Positions 45,266 through 55,155 are shown, counted from the stretch's first letter. The stretch: DNA of 64,000 bases from Mesorhizobium sp. (GCA_004017275.1 SAKE01000005.1:1-64000), one strand, 5' to 3'. Notes: a model not told the origin generated them from the sequence alone. Program-made: numbers and translations.

Positions 45266-45964
45266 TCAGATGGTCGCTACCCAGGCGCGGGCTATGGCGA
45301 GGCCGGCAGCGTCGGCGTCAGGTCCGTTGAGGGCCATTTCGCCGTCGAGCTTGCCGGCCCAGTCGGGATGGCGCGAAGCGATGGTCGGGGCAAAGGACGT
45401 GCTCCAGTCCTTGACCATCGGCCGGTCGGCCTCGAAATGAAACTGGAAACCGTAGACGGCACGGCCGACGCGAAACGCCTGGTTCTCGGCGACCTCGTTG
45501 CCGGCGAGCCGTACGGCGTTTTCAGGCAGCACGAACGTGTCGTCGTGCCACTGGAAGATCGGGAATTTTGCCGGCAGCGCGCCCAGCACCGGATCGGCCT
45601 TGGCGTCCGGCGTCAGCGACACACCGTGCCAACCGAACTCATTGGCGCCGCCGATGCGGTTCTCGCCACCAAAGGCACGGGCGACGAGCTGGCTGCCGAG
45701 GCAGATGCCGAGCACGGCGCGATCCTTGTCGGCAAAATCGCGGGTCAGTTCCAGCAGTGCCGGAAAATAGGGGTACTCGTCGTCGGCCAGCGCATTCTGG
45801 CCACCGCCGAGCACCACCATGGCGTCATGCCCGGTCGCGTCATCCGGCAAGGGATCGCCTTTGTAAGGAAGACGCAGATCAAGATCGGCGCCGGCTTCCG
45901 CAAGTGCTGCGCCGACCTGACCAAGGCCGGTATTGTCGTAGTTCTGGACCACCAACACCCGCAT
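45266..45964 (-). CDS. Class I glutamine amidotransferase-like protein
   Basis: 232 residues from ATG 45964. The GATase triad is visible: nucleophile Cys in LGICLGSQLVARAFGG, His and Glu in YGFQFHFEAD. MVVLGGGQNALADDEYPYF near the N-terminus resembles stand-alone amidotransferases annotated as GMP synthase-like. There is no synthetase partner gene, so the role may be hydrolysis of gamma-glutamyl compounds. Divergent from the hypothetical gene at 46053. Confidence 0.85.
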   Translation of the reverse strand: MRVLVVQNYDNTGLGQVGAALAEAGADLDLRLPYKGDPLPDDATGHDAMVVLGGGQNALADDEYPYFPALLELTRDFADKDRAVLGICLGSQLVARAFGGENRIGGANEFGWHGVSLTPDAKADPVLGALPAKFPIFQWHDDTFVLPENAVRLAGNEVAENQAFRVGRAVYGFQFHFEADRPMVKDWSTSFAPTIASRHPDWAGKLDGEMALNGPDADAAGLAIARAWVATI

Positions 45965-46052
45965 CGCAAAACCCTGCTGACATGAAAATGATGCGACGAG
46001 CGATATCATGCCGTCCGCATTGCAGCCAAGATGCGTGTCGCGGGAGAAAGCT

Positions 46053-46700
46053 ATGCCACTGCAGAACCGAGTCGATCCGTTCGGCGCCATCCGCGCCGTG
46101 CCCGAGCGCGGGCTGTTCACCGGCAATCGCGGCATAATCCACGATCCCGAGACCAAGACGTTGCTGAAAAAGCGCTGGGCGCTTCACGCCTGGATCATCT
46201 GCGTCTGCCAATTCCGCGATGTCCGGCGCGAACCGATGGGCCGCAACAGGCCCGGAGGTAAAGCGGGCTGGACCGAGTTGTTCTTCCTCGACGAGGTGAC
46301 GGCACTGGCTGCCGGGCATCGCCCCTGCTTCTTTTGCCAGCGCGAACGGGCCAAGGATTTCGTCGGCCGCTTCGGCGAAGCCTTCGGCATTGCCGAGCCG
46401 CGCGCGCCGCAAGTCGACAAGCGGCTGCATAAAGAGCGGCTAGCGTCGGGCGGCAAGTCACGGATGGTGGCCGTGGAAGAGCTCGCCGGCCTGCCGGAGG
46501 GTGCGATGGTCGCGGATGGCGGCAACGCCCATGCCTTGCGCGGCGGCAAGGCGCTGCGCTGGTCCTTTGCCGGATATGGCCCGCCCACTGATTTCGGCCT
46601 GCTCGAAAGCAAGACGCTCTCGCTGCTGACGCCAGCCACCACGCTCGCCGTGCTGCGGCATGGCTTTCGGCCGGTGTGGCATCCGACCGGCGAGGCTTGA
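46053..46700 (+). CDS. Conserved hypothetical protein with a CxxC motif
   Basis: 215 residues from ATG 46053, which has GGGAGA upstream. It opens [19 protein letters not shown] and contains [37 protein letters not shown] and FFCQRERA. I remember this pattern from a widespread bacterial family without known function. The CxxC together with HAWIICVC could bind a metal. It ends 31 bases before rsmE and is read in the same direction. Confidence 0.75.
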   Translation: MPLQNRVDPFGAIRAVPERGLFTGNRGIIHDPETKTLLKKRWALHAWIICVCQFRDVRREPMGRNRPGGKAGWTELFFLDEVTALAAGHRPCFFCQRERAKDFVGRFGEAFGIAEPRAPQVDKRLHKERLASGGKSRMVAVEELAGLPEGAMVADGGNAHALRGGKALRWSFAGYGPPTDFGLLESKTLSLLTPATTLAVLRHGFRPVWHPTGEA

Positions 46701-46731
46701 CGCCAGCAGCCGGCTCGCCCATTCCTCGGCG

Positions 46732-47466
46732 ATGCGCGCCAATTACAAGATGCAACGTCTGTTCGTGCCCGACGATCTGCGGCCAGACATCGAGTTCGAT
46801 GCCGGTCAGCAGCAGAGCCATTATCTCCTGCATGTGCTGCGGCTTGGCGAAGGCTCCGAAATTCTGGTGTTCAATGGCCGCGACGGCGAATGGTCGGCGG
46901 CCATATCAGCGAAAACAAAAAGGGCGGTGCGGCTGAAGGTGTCGGCGCTGCAACGGCCGCAGCCGCCGCTGCCCGACCTCATCTACTGCTTCGCGCCGCT
47001 GAAGCAGGGCCGGCTCGACTATCTCGTGCAGAAAGCGGTCGAGATGGGTGCCGGCATCCTGCAGCCGGTCATCACCCAGCACACGCAAGTGGCCAAGCCT
47101 TCCATCGATCGCCTGCGCGCCAATGTCGTCGAAGCCGCCGAACAATGCGGCATCCTGGCGGTGCCGGAGGTGCGCGAGGCGGAAAAATTCGACCGCTTGC
47201 TGACCGGCTGGGATAAGGAGCGACGGCTGATCTTCTGCGACGAGGACGCCTCGACCAACAATCCGCTGCCGGCACTGCAAGCAGTCAAGGAAAACAAGCT
47301 TGGGCTGCTGGTCGGACCGGAGGGCGGCTTTTCCGACGACGAGCGCAAGATGCTGCGTGCGCTGCCTTTCGTCACCGCCATTCCGCTCGGACCACGCATC
47401 CTGCGCGCCGACACGGCAGCGGTGGCCGCGCTCGCGGTGATGCAGGCAACAGTCGGGGACTGGTGA
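46732..47466 (+). CDS. rsmE: 16S rRNA (uracil1498-N3)-methyltransferase
   Basis: 244 residues. RsmE is a SPOUT enzyme that methylates U1498 of 16S rRNA. Signatures: QRLFVPDD and [15 protein letters not shown] in the N-terminal PUA-like domain; [33 protein letters not shown] and [13 protein letters not shown] in the trefoil-knot SAM domain. Length and motifs are normal. Confidence 0.95.
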   Translation: MRANYKMQRLFVPDDLRPDIEFDAGQQQSHYLLHVLRLGEGSEILVFNGRDGEWSAAISAKTKRAVRLKVSALQRPQPPLPDLIYCFAPLKQGRLDYLVQKAVEMGAGILQPVITQHTQVAKPSIDRLRANVVEAAEQCGILAVPEVREAEKFDRLLTGWDKERRLIFCDEDASTNNPLPALQAVKENKLGLLVGPEGGFSDDERKMLRALPFVTAIPLGPRILRADTAAVAALAVMQATVGDW

Positions 47467-47594
47467 GACGTCATCCCTCGCAAGGGATGCAGAGTGCAGC
47501 AACGTTCAATTCCTGTTGACCTGTGGCTCAGGATTTTTCGCTTGATCGTCTACTGACATTTCGTCCATCTAGCGCCGGCGGTCGTCCGACCGTC

Positions 47595-47698
47595 CTACAG
47601 CGCCGTGCGTCCTTTCGGACGCGCAAAGGACGCTGTAGCATTCCGTTGGGGCACATTATCCTTCCGAAAATCGAAAGTCGATTTTCGGGGTCATGTGC
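47595..47698. repeat. RIME1-like intergenic element upstream of gshA
   Basis: An outer hairpin CTACAGCG / CGCTGTAG (47595-47602, 47631-47638) encloses CGTCCTTTCGGACG-type pairs. A second hairpin CGAAAATCGA / TCGATTTTCG (47665-47687, 3-base loop) is enclosed by GCACAT / ATGTGC (47651-47656, 47693-47698). The layout resembles, from memory, rhizobial RIME1 elements. It ends 13 bases before the gshA start, so it becomes part of the leader. Confidence 0.65.
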
Positions 47699-47711
47699 AA
47701 AGGGCTTATAA

Positions 47712-49085
47712 ATGGCGCGCGATACGACCGATTTCCGCCCGATAGAAGGTGTCGACGAACTCGTCGAGCATCTGGCCGAAGGCAACAAGCCGCGCGACAA
47801 ATGGCGCATCGGCACCGAGCACGAGAAATTCCCCTTCTATGTCGACGGCAACGCGCCTGTGCCCTATGGCGGCGAGCGCGGCATCCGCGCCATCCTCGAA
47901 GGCATGCAGGAAAAGCTCGGCTGGGATCCGATCGTCGACGACGGCCGTATCATCGGCCTGGTCGAACCGACCGGCCAGGGGGCGATTTCACTGGAACCTG
48001 GCGGCCAGTTCGAGCTTTCCGGGGCGCCGCTGGAGACCATCCATCAGACCTGCCGCGAGGGCAATGCCCATCTGGCACAGGTGCGCGAGATCGCCGAGCC
48101 GATGGGCATCCGCTTCCTCGGCCTCGGCGGCAGCCCGAAATGGTCGTTGGCCGAGACGCCGAAAATGCCGAAGTCGCGCTACGAGATCATGACGCGCTAC
48201 ATGCCCAAGGTCGGCACCAAGGGCCTCGACATGATGTATCGCACCTGCACGATCCAGGTGAATCTCGACTTCGAGAGCGAGGCCGACATGCGCCGCAAGA
48301 TGCAGGTGTCGCTGAAGCTGCAGCCGCTGTCGACGGCATTGTTCGCCAATTCGCCGTTCACAGAGAGCCACCCGAACGGCTTGCAGAGCTGGCGCGGCGA
48401 CATCTGGCGCGACACCGACAACCAGCGCTCGGGCCTGCTCGAATTCTGCTTCTCGCCCGATTTCGGTTTTGCCGACTATGTCGAATGGGCGCTCGACGTG
48501 CCGATGTATTTCGTCATCCGCGACGGCCACTATCACGACATGACGCACATCACCTTCCGCCAGTTCATGGCCGGGGCCGCACGCAATGAAGTGCCGGACG
48601 GGCTGCCGACGATGGGCGACTGGGCGAACCATCTGTCGACGCTGTTCCCGGACGTGCGGCTGAAGCGTTTCCTCGAAATGCGCGGTGCCGACGGCGGGCC
48701 ATGGCGGCGTATCTGCGCGCTGCCGGCCTTCTGGGTCGGGTTGCTCTATGATGAGGCCGCACTCGACGCCGCCGAGGCGCTGACCTCGAGCTGGACGTAT
48801 GAGGAAACGCTGGCGATGCGCAACGCCGTGCCGGAACAAGGCATTTCCGCGCCCTTCCGCAACACCACGCTGCGCGAGATCGCGCGTGACGTGATGGTCA
48901 TTTCGCGCATGGGACTGAAGAACCGCGGCAAGAAGAACCGCGACGGCTATGACGAGACCTCGTTCCTCAACACTCTGGACGAAGTCGTCGCGCGCGGCAC
49001 CACCAGCGCCGAGGAGCTGCTGTCGGCCTACCACACGCGTTGGGGTGGCTCGATCGAGCCGGTGTTCATGGAATATGCCTATTAA
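47712..49085 (+). CDS. gshA: Glutamate-cysteine ligase (plant/proteobacterial type)
   Basis: 457 residues. It catalyses the first step of glutathione synthesis. The sequence matches the group shared by alphaproteobacteria and plants: KWRIGTEHEKFPFY (substrate/ATP site), LVEPTGQGAISLEPGGQFEL, MYRTCTIQVNLDFESE, and RFLEMRGADGGPW; it ends PVFMEYAY, typical of this group. A repeat element lies in the 5' leader. A DUF937 gene follows after 100 bases. Confidence 0.95.
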   Translation: MARDTTDFRPIEGVDELVEHLAEGNKPRDKWRIGTEHEKFPFYVDGNAPVPYGGERGIRAILEGMQEKLGWDPIVDDGRIIGLVEPTGQGAISLEPGGQFELSGAPLETIHQTCREGNAHLAQVREIAEPMGIRFLGLGGSPKWSLAETPKMPKSRYEIMTRYMPKVGTKGLDMMYRTCTIQVNLDFESEADMRRKMQVSLKLQPLSTALFANSPFTESHPNGLQSWRGDIWRDTDNQRSGLLEFCFSPDFGFADYVEWALDVPMYFVIRDGHYHDMTHITFRQFMAGAARNEVPDGLPTMGDWANHLSTLFPDVRLKRFLEMRGADGGPWRRICALPAFWVGLLYDEAALDAAEALTSSWTYEETLAMRNAVPEQGISAPFRNTTLREIARDVMVISRMGLKNRGKKNRDGYDETSFLNTLDEVVARGTTSAEELLSAYHTRWGGSIEPVFMEYAY

Positions 49086-49185
49086 CTCTCGGATTTGACG
49101 CCGCGGATCGATCGGCAAAAGCCGCTTCAATCGGAAGTGGAAACGAACTAGGCTTCTGCGGCGAGGATTTCCGGAGGAGAGACCA

Positions 49186-50217
49186 ATGCCTTCCTTGTTC
49201 GACATGCTGACGCAGGCCCAGAACGGCAACGGCATGCAGGCCCTTGCCCAACAATATGGGCTATCGATGCAGCAGACGCAGGCGGCGGTTGCCGCTCTGT
49301 TGCCGGCCTTTTCGCAGGGGCTGCAGCGCAACACCGCCGATCCCTACGGGCTCGGCGCCTTCATGACGGCGATGGCCAGCGGCCAGCACGCCAAGTATTT
49401 CGAGGACGCAACCCGAGCCTTCTCGCCGCAAGGCGTCGATGAGGGCAACGGCATACTCGGACATCTGTTCGGTTCGAAGGATCTGTCGCGCGCGGTGGCC
49501 AGCCGGGCGGCGCAAGCGAGCGGCGTCAACCAGCAGATCCTGCAGCAGATGCTGCCGGCGATCGCCTCGATGGTCATGGGCGGATTGTTCAAGCAGACGA
49601 CAAATCAGATGCAGGCCGCCGGTGGTTTTGGCGGTGGCGGCAACAATCCGCTCGGCGAGATCATCGAGCAGATGATGCGGCAAGGCGGCATGCAGGCCCC
49701 GGCTCCCCAGCCGCGCCAGGCGCCGCCGCCCCCGATGGACAACCCGCTCGGCAAGGTGTTGCAGGACATGTTCGGCGGCGGCGCACCGCAGCCGCAGCCG
49801 CAAAGCCAGCCGCAGCAGGCACCCAATCCCTATGGTGACAATCCGCTTGGCAAGGTGCTGCAGGACATGTTCGGCGGCGGCGCACCGCAGCCGCAAGGCC
49901 GGGCGCAGCCTCAGCCTCAACAAACGCAGAGCCCCTATGGTGACAATCCTCTGGGAAAGATCTTCGAGGAAATGCTGCGGCAAGGCGGCGGTGGCGGCTT
50001 CGGCTCGCCCGGCGGCCAGCCGGCCCCGCAACAGCCTCAAGCGCCCCCGCAACGTCAGGCACCGCAGCCACAGGCCAATCCGAGCGGCCGGCCAAGGAAT
50101 CCATTCGACGACCTGTTCGGCAAGATGTTCGAGACCGGCGCCCAGCAGCGTGACGACTATCAGAAGGGCGTGGAAACGATCTTCGACCAGTTCAAGCGGG
50201 ACATGGACCGGCGGTAG
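49186..50217 (+). CDS. DUF937 protein with C-terminal NPLG repeats
   Basis: 343 residues, good AGGAG site. Residues 1-145 match DUF937 (LFDMLTQAQNGNGMQALAQQYGLS, QQILQQMLPAIASMVMGGLF). The rest is low-complexity Gln/Pro/Gly-rich with five related units at about residues 154, 186, 219, 254 and 305: NPLGEIIEQM, NPLGKVLQDMFGG (twice), NPLGKIFEEM and NPFDDLFGKMF. Each could form a short amphipathic helix separated by a flexible linker. No signal peptide. DUF937 has no known activity; the repeats suggest binding of several partners or self-assembly. Confidence 0.85.
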   Translation: MPSLFDMLTQAQNGNGMQALAQQYGLSMQQTQAAVAALLPAFSQGLQRNTADPYGLGAFMTAMASGQHAKYFEDATRAFSPQGVDEGNGILGHLFGSKDLSRAVASRAAQASGVNQQILQQMLPAIASMVMGGLFKQTTNQMQAAGGFGGGGNNPLGEIIEQMMRQGGMQAPAPQPRQAPPPPMDNPLGKVLQDMFGGGAPQPQPQSQPQQAPNPYGDNPLGKVLQDMFGGGAPQPQGRAQPQPQQTQSPYGDNPLGKIFEEMLRQGGGGGFGSPGGQPAPQQPQAPPQRQAPQPQANPSGRPRNPFDDLFGKMFETGAQQRDDYQKGVETIFDQFKRDMDRR

Positions 50218-50220
50218 GTC

Positions 50221-50395
50221 GACATCGGTGGTAAGAGACTGGAGCAGATGCGCCGCAACCCGCGCGGCGAGGCTGGTGTCGAATGCGTACCGCCAAGGTC
50301 AAGCGGTTCGCACTACAAGGTCTATGAGTGACGGCGACACCCCTGAAGAGGCCATCGCGAAAGCTGGCATTCGCCTGACAGCCAAAAGAAAAGCC
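50221..50395 (+). pseudogene. Remnant of a hicAB toxin-antitoxin module
   Basis: The frame 50221-50331 reads GKRLEQMRRNPR and then VECVPPRSSGSHYKVYE-stop, the start and middle of one HicA toxin type with about 15 residues deleted between them and the end missing. An ATG at 50324, overlapping in another frame, begins MSDGDTPEEAIAKA, a conserved HicB antitoxin segment. Together they look like a hicA-hicB pair collapsed by internal deletions. Recognition rests on family memory. Confidence 0.5.
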
Positions 50396-50415
50396 CGGTC
50401 CTGGGAGGACCGGGC
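50384..50415 (-). terminator. Terminator of the DUF1127 gene
   Basis: Ten-base perfect stem GCCCGGTCCT / AGGACCGGGC (50393-50402, 50406-50415) with a GGG loop; read on the minus strand it is followed by a T-rich run (TTTTCTTTT). It lies 110 bases past the DUF1127 stop. Confidence 0.85.
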
Positions 50416-50525
50416 AGAGTGCAGGCGGGCCGGCGGGGATCCGGCAGGGAGTGGGGAGCCTGCATACTCGTCAGTCGCGCCGAACCCCAAAAGGGTTCAA
50501 AGCAACCTAAACAACAAGCAACCGA

Positions 50526-50816
50526 TCAGGCGACCTTGCGGGCAAAATCCTCGATCGTCTCGACGCGATCGCTGGCGATCTCGCGCAGCATCGCCGTCGG
50601 GTCGCGGCCAAACGGCACGTCGATGGCGACATGCAGGTCGGCGCGCGTCAGGCCGATATCGGCGAGTTCGGCGTCCGACATCTCGCCAAGGCGGTAGAAG
50701 GCGCGGCGGTTTTTCCAGGCGCGGTAGATGTTGGAGACGGTGTTGGCCACGCGCGTCGCAACGGCCGGACGCGAGGTGATGCGCGAGGTCTCGGTGGCGA
50801 AATCAAACGTGGTCAT
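50526..50816 (-). CDS. DUF1127 family protein
   Basis: 96 residues. The YjiS-like DUF1127 core is NIYRAWKNRRAFYRLGEMSD then AELADIGLTRADL, rich in Arg. Small DUF1127 proteins in Rhizobiales and Agrobacterium influence phosphate/carbon metabolism and RNA turnover. The gene is divergent from a LysR regulator at 51049, with a palindromic repeat between them, and ends before a strong terminator. Regulation by that LysR is a reasonable guess. Confidence 0.88.
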   Translation of the reverse strand: MTTFDFATETSRITSRPAVATRVANTVSNIYRAWKNRRAFYRLGEMSDAELADIGLTRADLHVAIDVPFGRDPTAMLREIASDRVETIEDFARKVA

Positions 50817-50902
50817 TGTCGGTCTCCTTCAGACTCGAACGGACAAAACCAGACGATCGGCGCTGGCGACAGCGGCCGTTCCGGCTTCGATTCATTTTCA
50901 AG

Positions 50903-50951
50903 ATGCATGTCGTTGTCCCAAAACCGGTGTCCACTTTTGGGCGACATGCAT
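50903..50951. repeat. 49-base palindromic repeat in the DUF1127/LysR promoter region
   Basis: Outer arms ATGCATGTCG / CGACATGCAT (perfect, 10 bases) and inner CCCAAAA / TTTTGGG arms. From memory, this sequence type is frequent between genes in rhizobia. It lies in the divergent control region. Confidence 0.7.
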
Positions 50952-51048
50952 TGGCTTCATGTGGACAATCGCAATTTGCCATCGACCGATTGATTAATCC
51001 AACGAATGTTTCTAATCTTTAACATCAACATCAATGATGGGTTGGACC

Positions 51049-52005
51049 ATGAAAGCGCCACTCGATCTCGATCAATTGCAGACCTTCATCTCGATTGCCG
51101 ACACTGGCAGCTTCACCAGAGCAGCCGAAGAGGTGCACCGGACCCAGTCGGCGGTGTCGATGCAGATGCGCCGGCTTGAGGAGCGGATCGGCAAGCCGCT
51201 GTTCGAGAAAGACGGGCGGACCAACAGACTGACCGAGGAAGGCGACAAGCTGCTCTCCTACGCGCGGCGGCTGCTCTATCTCAACCGCGAGACGCTGGCG
51301 GCTTTCGACGACCGGCGGCTCGAAGGCACGATCCGCATCGGCACGCCCGATGACTATGCCGACCGTTTCCTGCCCGAGATCATGGCGCGGTTCACGCGCT
51401 CCAACCCCCGCGTCGAACTGACCGTCATCTGCGAGCCGACGCCGGGGCTGGTCGAACATATCAAGCGCGGCAATCTCGACCTGGCGCTGGTGACGCACAA
51501 CGACGTACGCGGCCAGTCGGAGGTGGTGCGGCGCGAACCGCTGCTGTGGGTCACCTCGGCCAACCATGCCACGCATGAGCAGGAAACGCTGCCGATGGCC
51601 TTTGGCCGGCCGAACTGCATCTGGCGGCGCGCCGCCGTCGATGTGCTCGACCAGCAGAACCGCGACTATCGCATCCTGTTCACCAGTTTCTCGGCCACCG
51701 TCATCACCGCAGCGGTGCTTTCCGGCCTGGCGATCTCGGTGCTGCCGGAATGCGCACTGCGGCCCGGCATGCGGGTGCTGGGTGAAGCCGACGGCTTCGG
51801 CGCCCTGCCCGATTGCCGCATCGGCATCATGCGCGGCCAGACGTCGCGGCCCGAGATCGTCGACGCGCTCGCCCGCCATATTTCGGAAAGCCTCGACAAT
51901 ATTTCCGTGCCGATCGGCGAAGACACCGGGACATTCGATTTCGCGGCGCTCGCCTTCAGCAAGATGCGGCGAACCAAGCCGAACCAGATCCTGCCGGGCT
52001 GGTAG
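51049..52005 (+). CDS. LysR-family transcriptional regulator
   Basis: 318 residues from ATG 51049 (ATGs at 51034 and 51037 are also possible). The N-terminal helix-turn-helix [19 protein letters not shown] and [19 protein letters not shown] is followed by an effector domain ([50 protein letters not shown]). Divergent from DUF1127. The target and ligand are unknown. Confidence 0.92.
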   Translation: MKAPLDLDQLQTFISIADTGSFTRAAEEVHRTQSAVSMQMRRLEERIGKPLFEKDGRTNRLTEEGDKLLSYARRLLYLNRETLAAFDDRRLEGTIRIGTPDDYADRFLPEIMARFTRSNPRVELTVICEPTPGLVEHIKRGNLDLALVTHNDVRGQSEVVRREPLLWVTSANHATHEQETLPMAFGRPNCIWRRAAVDVLDQQNRDYRILFTSFSATVITAAVLSGLAISVLPECALRPGMRVLGEADGFGALPDCRIGIMRGQTSRPEIVDALARHISESLDNISVPIGEDTGTFDFAALAFSKMRRTKPNQILPGW

Positions 52006-52078
52006 GAAGGGTCCCGCGCGGGATGAAAGCCAACACGGCCACCTTGACGCGGGCGCCCAACCGTTCCCTCATCGGCCG

Positions 52079-53710
52079 ATGAGCGACGCGGCATCCGAAT
52101 CACGCACCAACGCCACCGAATACACGGTGAGCGAGATTTCCGGCGCCTTGAAGCGCACGGTCGAGGACGTCTTCGGCAATGTGCGGGTGCGCGGCGAAAT
52201 ATCAGGCTATCGCGGGCCACATTCCTCCGGCCATGCCTATTTCGCGCTGAAGGACGACCGCGCGCGGCTCGACGCCGTGGTGTGGAAAGGCACGATGAGC
52301 CGGCTGAAGTTCCGTCCCGAAGAAGGGATGGAGGTGATCGCCACCGGCAAACTCACCACCTATCCCGGCAAGTCCAACTACCAGATCGTCATCGACAATC
52401 TGGAGCCGGCCGGCGCCGGCGCGCTAATGGCGCTGTTGGAAGAGCGCAAGCGGCGGCTGCAGGCCGAGGGGCTGTTCGACAGCGGCCGCAAGCGGCTGCT
52501 GCCGTTCATGCCGCGCGTCATCGGCGTCGTCACCTCGCCGACAGGGTCCGTCATTCGCGACATCATCCACCGCATCAAGGACCGGTTTCCGCTGCATGTC
52601 CTGGTCTGGCCGGTGCGTGTGCAAGGCGAGACGTCAGGCGCGGAAGTGACCGCCGCGGTCAACGGCTTCAACGCGCTGGCATGGGATGGCGCCATTCAGC
52701 GTCCCGATCTTCTGATCGTGGCGCGCGGCGGCGGCAGCCTCGAAGACCTCTGGGGGTTCAACGACGAGGCGCTCGCCCGTGCCGTCGCCGCCTCCGGCAT
52801 ACCGGTGATCTCGGCTGTCGGCCACGAGACGGACTGGACGCTGATCGATCTCGTCGCGGATGTGCGGGCGCCGACACCGACGGGTGCAGCCGAAATTGCG
52901 GTGCCGGTGAAGGCCGATCTCGAAGCGACGCTTGCCAGCCTTGGCGCGCGGCTCAAGGCGGCGGTCCTGCGCAATTTCGAGCGCAAGCGGCAGGCTGCTC
53001 GTGCGGCCGCCCGCGCACTGCCTTCGCCCGACCAATTGCTGGCGCTGCCGCGCCGACGCCTCGACGAGGCGACATCTAGGCTTGGCCGGGGCCTGATGGT
53101 CTCCACCGAACGAAAGCGGGCCAGGTTCTTCGCCGTAAAACTGACACCGGCAATGCTGTCACAGCGCATTGCCGAGGCGCGGCGCACCAACGAGCGCAAT
53201 CTTTTGCGCGCACAAGGGGCGCTACGCGCGTTGGCAAGAGCCCGGCGCGCGGAGCTTAACCGAGCGGCGGATCAGTTGCCAAAATGTGCCAGGGCATCGC
53301 TGCAGCGACACAGGCAGCAATTGGCCATGCTGCAAGGCCGTATCACGATTGAGCCGACGGCGCGGCGGCAACGGGTACAGAGGGATTTGCTGACAGCTTT
53401 GACAAGACGCGGCACGCAAGCAGTGGTGCTCAGGTTGGAGCGTTTGCGCGGCCGCGTCGTCCAGGCCGACAGGCTGATGGCGACACTGTCGCACAAGGCC
53501 GTCCTGGCGCGTGGCTTTGCGCTGGTGAGGGATGCGGATGGCGCCGTCGTCAAGCAGGCGGCCGATGTGGCATCGGGGATGGCGCTTTCGCTTGAGTTCG
53601 CCGACGGCTCCGCCGATGCGGTGGCAATCAGCGGCACGGCAAAACCGAAGGCCGTGGCCAGGCCAGCGGGCAAGGCCAAAGAGCCTGGCAATCAGGGATC
53701 CCTGTTCTGA
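52079..53710 (+). CDS. xseA: Exodeoxyribonuclease VII large subunit
   Basis: 543 residues. XseA with XseB degrades single-stranded DNA. The N-terminal OB domain starts [20 protein letters not shown] and has [19 protein letters not shown]. The catalytic middle shows [38 protein letters not shown] and [15 protein letters not shown] long coiled-coil arm and a C-terminal segment with [10 protein letters not shown] complete the protein. The xseB partner is not in the window. It ends four bases before the P1 peptidase start. Confidence 0.95.
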   Translation: MSDAASESRTNATEYTVSEISGALKRTVEDVFGNVRVRGEISGYRGPHSSGHAYFALKDDRARLDAVVWKGTMSRLKFRPEEGMEVIATGKLTTYPGKSNYQIVIDNLEPAGAGALMALLEERKRRLQAEGLFDSGRKRLLPFMPRVIGVVTSPTGSVIRDIIHRIKDRFPLHVLVWPVRVQGETSGAEVTAAVNGFNALAWDGAIQRPDLLIVARGGGSLEDLWGFNDEALARAVAASGIPVISAVGHETDWTLIDLVADVRAPTPTGAAEIAVPVKADLEATLASLGARLKAAVLRNFERKRQAARAAARALPSPDQLLALPRRRLDEATSRLGRGLMVSTERKRARFFAVKLTPAMLSQRIAEARRTNERNLLRAQGALRALARARRAELNRAADQLPKCARASLQRHRQQLAMLQGRITIEPTARRQRVQRDLLTALTRRGTQAVVLRLERLRGRVVQADRLMATLSHKAVLARGFALVRDADGAVVKQAADVASGMALSLEFADGSADAVAISGTAKPKAVARPAGKAKEPGNQGSLF

Positions 53711-53714
53711 CACC

Positions 53715-54833
53715 ATGACCGACAATCCGCACCATCTGGCAACGCCTTCCGGCAAGCCGCGCGCGCGAAGTTTTGGCATCGGCTTCGACGGGACGCCCGG
53801 GCCGTTCAACGCAATCACCGATGTGTCCGGCGTTGCGGTCGGCTATGCGACGCTGATTTCCGGCGATGGCGCGCTCGTCGTCGGCAAGGGGCCGGTGCGC
53901 ACTGGCGTGACCGCGATCCTGCCCAGGCCGCGCGCCGAGCTTGCCACGCCGGTCTTTGCCGGCATCTTCAGCCAGAACGGCAATGGCGAACTGACCGGCT
54001 CGCACATCGTCGAGGAAACCGGCGCTTTCAATTTCCCGATCACCATCACCAACACGCATTCCTGCGGTGTTTCCCGCGACGGCACGCTGCGTTGGATGCA
54101 AAGCGTGCTGCCAGCGGCACTCGACAGCGGCTGGGGGTTGCCGGTGGCGGCGGAGACCTATGACGGTTTCCTCAACGACATCAACGGCCACCATGTGACA
54201 TCAGAGCATGTTGCCCAGGCACTTGAGGGTGCTGCCAGCGGACCGATCGAGGAAGGCAGCGTCGGCGGCGGTACCGGCATGATCACCTTCGGCTTCAAGG
54301 CCGGCTCCGGCACGGCATCGCGCATCGTCGACTGGCATGGCGGCGTCTATACGGTCGGCGCCTTCGTGCAATCGAATTTCGGCAAGCGGCGCAATATTAC
54401 CATTCGCGGCCTGCGCGCCGGGCCGGAACTCATCGAGCCGGCGGTCCGTGAAGGCACGCCGCGTGCCGAGAAGGGCTCGATCATCGCCGTCATCGCCACT
54501 GACGCACCTTTTCTGCCGCATCAGATGAAGCGGCTGGCCCGCCGCGTGCCGCTTGGCGTCGCCATGACCGGCGGCTTCGGCTACCACAGTTCGGGCGACA
54601 TTTTCATCGCCTTCTCGACCGCCAATGCGAGCGCGGCGCTGGCGCCATCCGGCCGCATCGCCAGCGCCGATTTTATTCCAGACACTGACATCGATCCGTT
54701 TTTCGATGCGGTAATCCAAGGCGTAGAGGAAGCAATCCTCAACGCGCTGGTCGCCAATGACGATATGACCGGACGCGACGGCAATTTCGTGCCGGCGCTG
54801 CCGAAGGCGTGGCTGAGGGAGAAGTTTGGCTGA
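53715..54833 (+). CDS. P1 family (DmpA-type) aminopeptidase
   Basis: 372 residues of the S58/DmpA Ntn-hydrolase-like fold, which self-cleaves and releases N-terminal residues or acts on beta-peptides. Family features: FNAITDVSGVAVGYATL, VGGGTGMITFGFKAG (before the presumed cleavage point), IAVIATDAPFLPHQMKRLA and AMTGGFGYHSSGDIFIAFST. It follows xseA by four bases. No signal peptide. The substrate is unknown. Confidence 0.9.
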   Translation: MTDNPHHLATPSGKPRARSFGIGFDGTPGPFNAITDVSGVAVGYATLISGDGALVVGKGPVRTGVTAILPRPRAELATPVFAGIFSQNGNGELTGSHIVEETGAFNFPITITNTHSCGVSRDGTLRWMQSVLPAALDSGWGLPVAAETYDGFLNDINGHHVTSEHVAQALEGAASGPIEEGSVGGGTGMITFGFKAGSGTASRIVDWHGGVYTVGAFVQSNFGKRRNITIRGLRAGPELIEPAVREGTPRAEKGSIIAVIATDAPFLPHQMKRLARRVPLGVAMTGGFGYHSSGDIFIAFSTANASAALAPSGRIASADFIPDTDIDPFFDAVIQGVEEAILNALVANDDMTGRDGNFVPALPKAWLREKFG

Positions 54834-54846
54834 AAGCCGCCGCTGA

Positions 54847-54873
54847 GACAAAAACGCGGGCCAGAAGCCCGCG
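54847..54873 (-). terminator. Terminator downstream of the DUF768-like gene
   Basis: Seven-base stem CGCGGGC / GCCCGCG (54855-54861, 54867-54873) followed on the minus strand by TTTTTGT. It lies between the P1 peptidase and DUF768-like genes, whose ends converge. Confidence 0.75.
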
Positions 54874-54900
54874 AGTTCAGCCAATGTCGCCGCTATGCGG

Positions 54901-55155
54901 TCATTCCGCGGCTTTGCTGGAGGCCTGCTGGCCATCTTCGGCCTCAGCGGCCTCCTCAAGCCGGGATGCAATAAGTTCCTTGATATCGCCGACTTCTTCC
55001 TGGATATCCTCCAACGGGATGCCGACCTCGGCCGCCTCGGCAGCGCATTCCTTGGCCAACGTCTCGGCCTGCTTATCGATCCTGGCCTGGGATGACTGGC
55101 AATGGACCTTTTCGCCGATCCATTCCCGCAAGAACTCGATGGCGTGTTCACTCAT
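54901..55155 (-). CDS. DUF768-like small protein
   Basis: 84 residues from ATG 55155. The N-terminus SEHAIEFLREWIGEKVH and the acidic helical part (AAEVGIPLEDIQEEVGDIKEL) agree with DUF768, a family expanded in Mesorhizobium. Soluble and charged, no signal peptide, function unknown. It is followed by a terminator. The family call is from memory of the pattern. Confidence 0.7.
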   Translation of the reverse strand: MSEHAIEFLREWIGEKVHCQSSQARIDKQAETLAKECAAEAAEVGIPLEDIQEEVGDIKELIASRLEEAAEAEDGQQASSKAAE

